A DNA stretch of 64,000 bases, from NCBI GenBank assembly GCA_900074745.1, contig LT598467.1, forward strand, positions 186,001 through 250,000. Reading direction: 5' to 3'. The translations under genes were made by a program, and so were the position numbers. Source of the DNA: Lachancea mirantina (lineage: Eukaryota > Ascomycota > Saccharomycetes > Saccharomycetales > Saccharomycetaceae). Numbering within the stretch: position 1 is the stretch's first letter; the number at the start of each line of letters is the position of its first letter. Positions 20,301-29,800 of this stretch are shown one piece after another. Under the pieces are notes generated by a model. The model ran no database searches. It had not been told where the DNA came from and saw only the letters and a program-made list of their open reading frames with translations.

Positions 20301-20880
20301 GAGACATTCCAATTCCAAGGTAAAATGGGACGCTAAAAGCTTTCGCTACTGTAGCTGCATTTTGCTCTAAAGGAGCCATGAACGCGAAGTGAACCACAAG
20401 GAAAAGAGGGAAAACAATTCCGAAATAATGATGAGATACAGAGCGCATCCAGCCGTGGAAGAACAACATGAGGGTCTCAAATACAGCTAAAATTGCCAAC
20501 GCACTTTCGTAACGTTTATAGTGGAATTCATACTGCTCAGTTTCGCTCAATATTGACCATGTGCTCCCTAAACATCTCTGAGCCAGAAAACGACCAAAAA
20601 GCGAGTAAGCCAGCCCGGTGAGCAGGCCAGTGATGGCGTACATAGCACCTTGTATTGTAGCACTTACTCTGCGACCTGGATGAACCATCACCGCTATCAG
20701 GGGTAACATGGCCGGTTGATTACCGATCCGATCCCTGACCTTTGGTATCAGGCATAAAATAAGGGCCACCGTCGCATGAACTGTGGATTTAAAGATTCTT
20801 TGAACCAGTATTCGGTTGCATGGGAATTGCTTCTTTAAAAAAGTTCCTATTCGTCTAGCTTTCAATCTTCCGCTGTGCAT
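17332..20880 (-). CDS. BRE4: BRE4-like multispanning membrane protein (FUSC/ArAE family)
   Basis: 1182 residues. Two blocks of membrane segments are visible. One lies at about residues 30-230 ([17 protein letters not shown], then [20 protein letters not shown]). The second lies at about 620-790 ([41 protein letters not shown], then [11 protein letters not shown]). Each resembles half of the aromatic-acid-exporter/fusaric-acid-resistance fold, and a long cytosolic C-terminal domain (DUF2421-like) follows. S. cerevisiae BRE4 has this layout (1125 residues) and its loss causes brefeldin A sensitivity and fragmented vacuoles; the transported compound is unknown. Calling it BRE4 rather than a related paralogue is inference. 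It replaces PDR17 in the local order known from S. cerevisiae. Confidence 0.75.
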   Translation of the reverse strand: [1182 protein letters not shown]

Positions 20881-21487
20881 TGATTCTGCTTCATTAGAAT
20901 TTTTCGATGATAGTGGTGTGAAATCAACTGATGACTTTAAAGATTTGAACGATCAAGACCATAAGTTAATGAACGACAGAAAACAAAAAAAGCACGTGAC
21001 TCTTGAGTCAGAATCACGAACATTCTTCTGGAAGACACAGCTACCTCTCCACAGAGAATCAGGTATCTACTGTACAGCGGGTAGCAGGCTTCAAGCTACC
21101 AACCCAGTTTTTGGTTGAGAATTAAACCTCATATCTAGGTTCTGTCAACTGCAATAAATGATAAACGACATGTCATCATCGTGTCATGAAAGAACCTGAT
21201 CATTAATAAAAATATTGGAAAAACCACTTGTATCTGATTTTAAACTAATATTGAAAAGATTGTCTTCTCTCACGCAAATCCACGATTGTCACCCTCAATG
21301 GAGACTCCACACACCCGTTTCCTAAGCTTTCGCAAGTTCAGATGACATTTTGGAAACCATCGAAAAACTCAGCCAAGGGAAGGATCGTAAACGAAGGTCC
21401 GATAAACAATCGCATGCCAAGTAAACGAATTTTGTGAGACTACCACGATAGCTGATGTTAGCGGCGAGAGCATTGATATAAGATCCC
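20881..21487. other. Region between BRE4-like and CWC23
   Basis: 607 bp upstream of the BRE4-like start and downstream of CWC23. At 20993-21010 a CACGTG box overlaps the dyad TGACTC-TT-GAGTCA, about 115 bp from the BRE4-like ATG, which may be a bZIP/Cbf1-type site. A 6-bp inverted pair GGTAGC/GCTACC lies at 21080-21100. No gene was recognised; short open frames near 21320-21490 are antisense-like continuations without family signal. Confidence 0.5.
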
Positions 21488-22348
21488 TCACGTATGCGGG
21501 AGAGGCCCAAGCTCAATAATCTTAGCTGCAATTTGATCATTAAGCTCTTGTCGATGTGGAAAGCTGAACGTCTCAATTGGGACACGTGGTGATACATCTT
21601 CGATCAAGGATGCCATCAAAGTTTTGGAACTCTTGGCCAGTACACCACTTTTCCAGTGTTCCCAAATTTGGTAAGCTGATTCGGGAGTTTTCATAACCAC
21701 GTATGCAACGATTGATGAATCCCTACCAAAGTCATTTCGCGAAGAATAGTACAAGTCAAAAAGCTCAGCTCCGAAAGCGGTAGCTAGAAAATCAGCAAGA
21801 GCGGGCTTTTCTTGCAGCAATTTTCGGTTGGATAATAAAACTCGGAGGGTAGAAGACTCGTAAAATCGGTGCTTCTTCTTTTTATCGTCATCGAGATCAA
21901 GATGCTGCCAATCTCCGTAGGGTTTATCAAGTTGCTTCAAAATTCTCAAATTTATACCGTATTCCTCGTATTGTAAAATATCGTGCAAGGGCCACGAGTT
22001 TGCGGCCTCCTTAGACTCCTGCTCTCGCTCCTTTAAGACCTTGATCTGCCCTTCTCTCTCTTTGTTCCTCTCGACATGCGTCCAGTGTTTCGCTGCGAAC
22101 CACGAGTTATAGGCAGTACGTCGCTGAGCATCAGTTAAAATACCAACTGCCACTCCAAGTAGGTGGAAGGTATGAATTGCTTTCTCGTCATTCGGATTTT
22201 TGTCGGGATGATAAATCAATGCCTTGCGTCGATAGTTCTTCCGGATTTCGTTTGACGTATACTTCAAAAGGTCCTCTTTACATGAAACGTGAAGATCCAA
22301 AAGGGCGTACAAATCCAGATCATGCTTTATAACATCGCTGAGATCCAT
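21488..22348 (-). CDS. CWC23: Cwc23-like J-domain splicing factor
   Basis: 286 residues (S. cerevisiae 283). Cwc23 is an essential J-protein of the nucleus that helps Ntr1 and Prp43 take the spliceosome apart. A J-domain occupies residues about 12-85 (LDLYALLDL, NYRRKALIYHPDKNPND with HPD at 47-49, HLLGVAVGILTDAQRRTAY). The rest is a charged linker and a diverged C-terminal domain with motifs also found in Cwc23: PYGDWQHLD, FYESSTLRVLL, IAYVVMKTPESAYQIWEHWKSG. The start at 22348 is the first ATG. S. cerevisiae carries the gene on another chromosome (YGL128C), so the order here differs. The family is diverged, hence a moderate score. Confidence 0.8.
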   Translation of the reverse strand: MDLSDVIKHDLDLYALLDLHVSCKEDLLKYTSNEIRKNYRRKALIYHPDKNPNDEKAIHTFHLLGVAVGILTDAQRRTAYNSWFAAKHWTHVERNKEREGQIKVLKEREQESKEAANSWPLHDILQYEEYGINLRILKQLDKPYGDWQHLDLDDDKKKKHRFYESSTLRVLLSNRKLLQEKPALADFLATAFGAELFDLYYSSRNDFGRDSSIVAYVVMKTPESAYQIWEHWKSGVLAKSSKTLMASLIEDVSPRVPIETFSFPHRQELNDQIAAKIIELGPLPHT

Positions 22349-22593
22349 GATTAGTGTGCCTTACTGTATGCTCAAATCATGAAGATAAAACTGTGCTAAA
22401 CCTTGTCGATTCATCTCTTAAGACGGTTTAGCATCTATTATATAGAATTTTTGGATAGCCATAGTCATCCCGTCAGCCTTCCGTTACTGTAACGAGTTAA
22501 GATTTTCATCGGCGCCTTTATTTCCGATGCGGATGCCTGGCAAAATATTGTTACCGACAAGTTGTATTCCCTAACCTCTAAATACTATGCGAT

Positions 22594-23496
22594 TCAGCCC
22601 ATCAACCACATGAGAACGCTTTGCCAAAGAAACCCGTAGACAAACAAGAAGTAGTTACATTTTTTGACAACACTCTTCTTGACGGTCTGAAAGTCATTGA
22701 CTCCGTCGACAAACAAGTTGAATTTGACCGATCTGAGCAAAAAAACGCCAAATGCGATAAAGAGATATACCTTACCGAGCAAGAAAAGGTAATAGGGCGT
22801 TGTAGGCCAGAGAAGAGCCATTGTCAAAGGCACGAACTTGTAACCGACATAACAGATCAGTTCCCAAAGCGGGGTCGTCGTTGAGTTTGAGGAGACAAGC
22901 AGATACAACCCCAGTTTCAAGATCAACAGGTCCAGCACAACAAACGCAAGGGTGGACGACAATTTCCGGTACAAGTCCTCAGGATTGAAAGATCCCTGCA
23001 GCCCTTGCTGCACATTGCACACCAAAATGTACGTGATAAGACCCATTACTGGGATGTACAAATCTGGAGCGTTCACGTCGACGCGCGGAGTTTGAAATGC
23101 GACTCCACCTGACCCATTCCCTGCGGCATCTGGGATCCTCTGCCAGCTCCGATGCATGAATGGGAGCACAATTATCTTGAGTTTTCTGAAAACGTATCCA
23201 TTCGAAACTTGAAAATAATGCGACAGCGATGACGAGCTCCCGGCTGCTTTCGAGATCTGTTCCTGGAATTGATCCAAGTTTTCTTGCCCTATGAAATTCG
23301 TGAATGCAGAGTGCCCTAGTTGGTAAGCCATTGAGGCGCTTTTGCCTTGAAAAGGCTCGTTTCGATGTGTTTGTTGCGTCTGTTGTGCGAAGTGCTGTTG
23401 CGGAGGCGCTGCAAAAGACGATTGTCTTTCGACGTGACGTCCACTCACGTTTACATCTGAGTTTTCCGCTGCATATGCATATGGGTTGTAAGACAT
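22594..23496 (-). CDS. YIF1: Yif1, Yip1-family ER-Golgi vesicle protein
   Basis: 300 residues from ATG 23496 (S. cerevisiae 314). It partners Yip1 and Ypt GTPases in COPII vesicle budding and fusion. The N-terminus MSYNPYAYA is the family hallmark and fixes the start; a GTG three codons upstream is not used. A polar Gln-rich segment follows, then GHSAFTNFIGQENLDQFQ and SHYFQVSNGYVFRKLKIIVLPF. Five hydrophobic segments come next (for example LYIPVMGLITYILVCN, LAFVVLDLLILKLGLYLL, VYLFIAFGVFLLRSVKFN), ending in NYFLFVYGFLWQSVLMWLMG. It is divergent from POL2, as in S. cerevisiae. Confidence 0.96.
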   Translation of the reverse strand: MSYNPYAYAAENSDVNVSGRHVERQSSFAAPPQQHFAQQTQQTHRNEPFQGKSASMAYQLGHSAFTNFIGQENLDQFQEQISKAAGSSSSLSHYFQVSNGYVFRKLKIIVLPFMHRSWQRIPDAAGNGSGGVAFQTPRVDVNAPDLYIPVMGLITYILVCNVQQGLQGSFNPEDLYRKLSSTLAFVVLDLLILKLGLYLLVSSNSTTTPLWELICYVGYKFVPLTMALLWPTTPYYLFLLGKVYLFIAFGVFLLRSVKFNLFVDGVNDFQTVKKSVVKKCNYFLFVYGFLWQSVLMWLMG

Positions 23497-23874
23497 GTCG
23501 AGCACCTTTTGGACAGCTTTCTGTTTGCTTACTCTATATCTGTTTTACCACCTTTCAAAGTTTATGATACCCTGGTTCTCCCAATCCACCATAATTGGCT
23601 TCGACTAGCTAAAGCTAGAAGTCAAAAAACTTCAGAAATTTTCGGGACACTCGTGAAAAATGATTAATGATGAAACGTGACATTAGAAGCACGTGATCTT
23701 ATATGGTATCACGTAAAAAGAACGCGTAAAATTTTCGAGAGAAAAATTTACGCGTCAGGGCGGCTGGATGGCAGAAACAGCGCATATCAAAGAAGATTAG
23801 CATTACAGCTCATCTAGCAGGAAGATCCACATTTATTCGTTTTTGGACCGACGTACTTGCTCAAAGAAGAGATC
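23497..23874. other. YIF1-POL2 divergent promoter region
   Basis: 378 bp. Near POL2 are two MCB boxes (separate entry), a CACGTG box at 23690-23695 and a TCACGTAA variant at about 23709. The divergent arrangement means some sites may serve YIF1 too. No open frame of interest. Confidence 0.6.
23722..23755. promoter_or_regulatory. Paired MCB boxes (ACGCGT) before POL2
   Basis: ACGCGT at 23722-23727 and 23750-23755, about 120-150 bp before the POL2 ATG. Each is continued inward by an A/T run, so the pair forms an imperfect palindrome (ACGCGTAAA...TTTACGCGT). MCB boxes bind MBF (Mbp1-Swi6), which drives DNA replication genes at G1/S; POL2 is a known member of that set in S. cerevisiae. Confidence 0.85.
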
Positions 23875-26800
23875 ATGTCTAATAGGTATGGAAGGTCGGG
23901 TACGGCGCGGTTTGTGAAGAACACTGCCATGGAGGGGAGATTGGGAGGTATTACAATGACGGCACAGCAGCTGGTGGACGCCGCCAAGACGGACGAAATC
24001 GATACCATGATGGGCTTTGAACGATACATCCCGCCTATTTTCGAAGGACGGGCCAAAACGCCACAGGAAATCCCTGGACGAGTAGGGTGGCTTTCTAACA
24101 TGCATGCCACCATAATTCCAAAGCAACATTCACAAGCGGTAGGCGACGCTGGCATATCCGGTGTGGATTTCTATTTCCTTGACGAAGAGGGTGGCAGTTT
24201 TAAGTCCACCGTAACGTTTGATCCATACTTTCTCGTCGAGTGCATGGTCGAAACGCGGGTCAACGATGCCGAAGAGTTTCTGCGAAAGCATCTAGAACAT
24301 TGCTTGAAAAAAGTAGAGGTGGTAATACGCGAAGACCTTTCAATGAGTAATCATTTGCTAGGGCTGAAGCGAACTTTGCTTAAGCTTAGCTTCACCAACG
24401 TCAGCAATTTGCATGAAGCCCGTAAACTACTGAGGCCAATATTTCTAGACAATGAAGCTCACAAGCTTCAAAGATCAATTTACGAGCCCAGCAACATAGA
24501 AAAAGCAGATGTTAAAGTTCTACTGACGAACATCAGGGAATATGACGTTCCTTACCATGTTCGTGTTTCTATAGACAAGGACATCAGAGTCGGAAAGTGG
24601 TACAAGGTCACGTCGCGAGGACTTTTTGAAATGGTTGAGAAGGTGGCATTTGCAGATCCGGTCGTGCTGGCATTTGACATAGAGACTACAAAGGCCCCGT
24701 TGAAGTTTCCCGATGCATCAATCGATCAGATCATGATGATATCGTACATGATAGATGGCGATGGGTTTCTCATAACTAATAGGGAAATTATCTCAGAAGA
24801 CATCGAAGATTTTGAATACTCCCCGAGGCCGGAATATCCAGGTAACTTCACAATTTTCAATGAAGATAACGAAGAACAGTTACTCAAGCGCTTTTTTGAA
24901 CACATACGAGACGTAAGACCAACAATCATATCCACTTTCAATGGTGACTTTTTTGACTGGCCTTTTGTCGATACGCGTGCCAAAATTCATGGACTAGACT
25001 TATCGCAAGAAATAGGTTTCGCACCTGACTTGGAAGGAGAATATAAATCTCCATACTGCACACACATGGACTGTTTCAGGTGGGTGAAGCGTGACTCGTA
25101 TCTGCCGCAAGGTTCACAGGGTTTGAAGGCAGTTACACAAGCTAAGCTGGGCTATAACCCAATCGAGCTTGATCCAGAATTGATGACGCCCTATGCTTAT
25201 GAGAGACCTCAGCATTTATCAGAGTACTCTGTTTCCGATGCTGTTGCCACGTACTATCTTTACATGAAATATGTTCACCCTTTCATTTTCTCCTTGTGCA
25301 CAATCATTCCACTCAATCCTGACGAAGTCCTCCGTAAGGGTACAGGTACCCTATGCGAGATGTTGCTGATGGTTCAGGCGTACAAGGGAAACATTTTACT
25401 GCCAAATAAGCATGTCGACCCCATAGAGCGGTTTTATGATGGTCATTTGCTTGAATCAGAGACATATGTGGGAGGTCATGTTGAATCCCTAGAGGCAGGA
25501 GTCTTTAGGAATGACTTAAAAAACGAATTCAAAATTGATCCAACGGCTATAGACGAGCTGCTCGCAGATCTTCCTCATGCCCTCAAATTCTGTGTCGAAG
25601 TAGAGAATAACTCCGAACTCGGTAAAGTAACCAACTTGAAAGAAGTCGAAGATCAGATCAAAGAAAGTCTTCTCGACTTGAAAGTGAACAACGAAAGAAA
25701 CGAACTCCCCTTGATTTATCATGTCGACGTTGCTTCAATGTATCCAAATATCATGATAACCAATAGACTGCAGCCAGATAGTGTTAAAAGCGAACATGAT
25801 TGTGCAAGCTGTGATTTTAATCGCCCTGGGAAACAATGCGATCGGAGACTGAAATGGTCATGGAGGGGTGAATTTTCGCCTGCCAAAATGGGTGATTACA
25901 ACATGGTTAAATCGGCTTTACAGAATGAAATGTTCCCTAACAGAAAAAAAAATGCACGTCGCCAATTTCTCACTTTCGAGGAGTTGAGCTATTTTGACCA
26001 AGTCTCTCATATTAAGAAGAGACTGTCAGATTACTCCCGCAAAAACTATCGCAAGGTCAAAACATCAGAAGTTGTTGAGCGAGAAGCCATCATATGTCAA
26101 AGAGAAAACCCGTTTTATGTTAACACGGTCCGTTCTTTTAGAGATAGAAGATATGAATTTAAGGGCCTTGTTAAGGTGTGGAAGAAGAAGATGTCTGAAA
26201 TCGATTCTAACAAAAAGCATGAGAGAGATGAAGCCCAAAAGATGATTGTACTGTACGACTCTTTACAGCTTGCCCATAAAGTTATTCTGAACTCATTTTA
26301 CGGATATGTTATGCGAAAAGGATCCAGGTGGTACTCTATGGAGATGGCTGGTATTACATGTTTAACTGGTGCTACCATTATTCAAATGGCTCGAGCGCTC
26401 GTAGAGCGCTTAGGTAGACCTCTTGAATTGGATACAGATGGAATATGGTGTATTTTACCTGAGTCCTTCCCCGAAAATTTTGAGCTGAAGCTTACTAACG
26501 GTAAGACCTTATATCTTTCATATCCCTGCTCAATGTTAAACTATAAAGTGCACCGACAATTTACAAATAACCAATACCAAAATTTAGTGGATCCCATCAA
26601 CCATAGATATGAGATGCACAGCGACAACTCTATTTTTTTTGAAGTTGATGGCCCCTACAGGGCAATGATTTTGCCTACCTCCAAGGAGGAAGGCAAGGGC
26701 ATCAAGAAAAGATATGCTGTATTTAACATGGACGGCTCACTTGCTGAATTGAAAGGTTTTGAACTTAAAAGGAGAGGAGAGTTGCAGCTCATCAAGAATT

Positions 26801-29800
26801 TCCAGCGTGACATTTTTAGTATGTTTCTCGAAGGCGATACGCTAAAAAGCTGTTACGCAGAAGTTGCTGCTGTGGCTAACAGGTGGCTCGATGTTCTGGA
26901 TTCTAGAGGTGTCATGCTAGAGGATGAAGACCTCATTGAGTTGATTTGTGAAAACAGGAGTATGTCAAAAACTCTCAAAGAATATGAAGGACAAAAATCA
27001 ACTTCAATTACAACGGCTAGGAGGCTGGGTGACTTTCTAGGTGAGGAGATGGTGAAAGACAAAGGGTTGCAATGTAAGTACATCATCAGCTCCAAACCAG
27101 CCGGCTCGCCAGTTACCGAACGTGCAATTCCGGTAGCGATCTTCTCGGCTGATATGAGCACGAAGAGAACATTTTTGAGAAGATGGCTTGTTGATGCTTC
27201 TCTGGATGATTTTGATCCTCGAGCCATCCTCGACTGGAGTTACTACAGAGAACGATTGGCATCTGTGGTGCAAAAAATCATTACAATCCCTGCTGCTCTA
27301 CAAAATGTCGTAAATCCTGTTCCCAGAGTCGAACATCCTGACTGGCTCAGAAAAAAGATTGCGATCAGTGAAGACAAGTTGAAACAGACCTCTCTTACCA
27401 AGTACTTCAAGAAAACGACTAAAGTTCCGGTTATAGAAGATATCGAGGACGGTTTTGGAGGTGCGTTCTCCAATGAGGTGTCAGCAAAGAAAAACGCGAA
27501 GGTTATATCAAGAAAAATTCTCAAAAGAAGATCAAAAGAAGATGTTGAGGAAGAAAGTCTCGTTCTACCATTGCAGATACCATATCTCGAAGATGATTAT
27601 GCGGGGTGGTTAAAATGCCAGAAAATTAAGTGGAAAATTCAGGCCAGGGACAGAAAGAGACGAACCCAGCTGTTTGGCAATACATCAAGCGCGAGTCACA
27701 GATCGCCTTTAGGAAGTATAATCAGGAAGCAGGCAGAAACTTATGCCAATTCGACCTGGGAAATTTTACAGTATAAGGAAACTTCTGAACCCGGAGTTCT
27801 GGAGGCACAAGTTCTGCTGGATCAGAAAGTGCACTCTTTGAAGTTCATAATTCCAAAGACGGTCTACATTAATTTCAAGAGCGATCTTCTGCCAGAGGGT
27901 AGCATCAAAAACTGCACTGTCGAAAAATCCAGTGCCCTTTTGCCTAACCGTAATGAACTTCAAGATTCCAATCGCAGTACCTTGTTCAAGTTGACTTTAC
28001 CGGAAGAAGCATTCCTTGATGAAATTCAGAACTCTTGCAGCATTGTAAATGACCAAGGAGTTCTAGGTATGTTTGAAAGTTCAATAACCACAACACAACG
28101 CGCTATTATTGAGCTAGGTTCTTCGGTTCAGTTCACTTCAGATGCAATTGGTGCCTTAGGTCGAGGTCTACAGAAAGGTTTCGAAAGAAAAAGCTTGCAG
28201 GCTGGTTCTTGCGAACGCTACTTAGAAAAAGTCCATTTTGACGTTATCTACCTTCTGCATGTCTCCACGAATGTCGGATATGAATATTTCATATTGTTCA
28301 AAGGTTGGGATAGACATTCAGAGATATATGTTTTGAAGCCTTCTGAAAATGCGCAAGACTTGAGTTCTTCTGCTATTGAGAGTCTATTTAAAGAATCTTG
28401 CAGCAGAGCCAAAGGAGGGATGGCTTTTAATATTTTAAAAGATTTCCCGCAGGAAATCACGATAGAACAGAAATCATTTACCAATTTGTCCAAACTTTAC
28501 AAGCAACTGTCGCAATCAATATCAAAGACTGCAAATGAAAAAGGCTCACGATTAGTTTTACTGCTTCAGTCTCCATTCATTGAAAAAATGAAAAGGGCGG
28601 TAAAACCTCTGAATATTTTACCGCTTATGGAACTCAGCATTGGGGAATTCATACTTAACCCGCTGAATTGGCAAAACACTGTGAGAAAAAAGATCGTCAG
28701 TAGTATTTTGTCCTTGAACGGATGGCTTGAAGAATGGATTGCTTTGTCTCGGTACAGCGGTATCCCTATTTGTAATTTACGACTAGACAAGATGCGCCAC
28801 ATTATCGACGTCATGTACGCCAGAAAGTTGAAACGAGATGACATTGTTCTATGGTGGAATAATAAGACACCGATTCCTGACTATGGCGGTCTAGAAAAAG
28901 ACTTCAATTTAACAACCTCCTCTTTTCGAAGGGACTTATCGCTGAATGTTTTCAACAGGCAAGAAGTTTATGACAATGTGGTATTCGAGATAGAGCTCAA
29001 GAACCTAACTGTCAACACCGTTTTAACGTCTGCTTTGATAAACGAGGCAGAAGGAAGCGATAATACTGATCTGTCATCGTTTCAAAAAGACCCTTCAAGC
29101 GGGGAAGGAGCTGGACTCGTTGAAGACTCTTTTTCTAACTTTGCGCTGTCAGTATTACGGTCACTTCTCAAAAGTCTTTGGGACGACGCGATGATTGAAA
29201 ATCGTACGGCCGACAGCTTAATACACGCTTTCATGGAGTGGATTAACTCTTCTGATTCAAGGCTTTTTGACCCATCTCTGCAATATCATGTCCACAACTT
29301 GACGAAAAAGGCCTTACTTCAACTTGTAAATGTTGCCAAAACGTTAGGATCTACTGTCATATTTGCAGACAGATCAAAGCTCTTGATAAAAACTTCAAAG
29401 ACGACGGTCGAAAGCTCATACGCATACGGTCAATATTTGATTAAGGCAGTGCGTTCAGCGCCAATGTTTAATTTTCTGGATTTATCCATCAAAAAATACT
29501 GGGATTTGCTTATATGGATGAACCGCAACAATTATGCAGGACATGCCTGTGATGAAATAAAAGATGCCGACGAACAAGATCTTCGGGCTTACTCAGAATG
29601 GCACATAAGGGCCTTTTTACCGCCTATATACCAGCAAGAATTTGACGACTGGCTGATAATTATCCTAGACAGCATGGTTAAAGCCAAAGAATCTTATTTG
29701 CGTCAGAAAACTGACTCTCTGCGGATGACGCAAATCGTACATTTGGAGGACGCCAGAGGAGTTCGTGATAAACAAGATCCTGATTTTCTGCAAGGCTTCA

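Noticed and set aside
21322-21597. 91-codon minus-strand frame at the CWC23 3' end
   Set aside because: It runs out of frame through CWC23 and has no family signal.
23857-23874. Longer POL2 start (and similar TTG/GTG extensions of TAM41, YIF1, ORC5, TEX1, NRD1, RPA49)
   Set aside because: Yeast nuclear genes start at ATG with rare exceptions; the inner ATG fits the family in each case. Only FOL1 has an extension with a plausible function.
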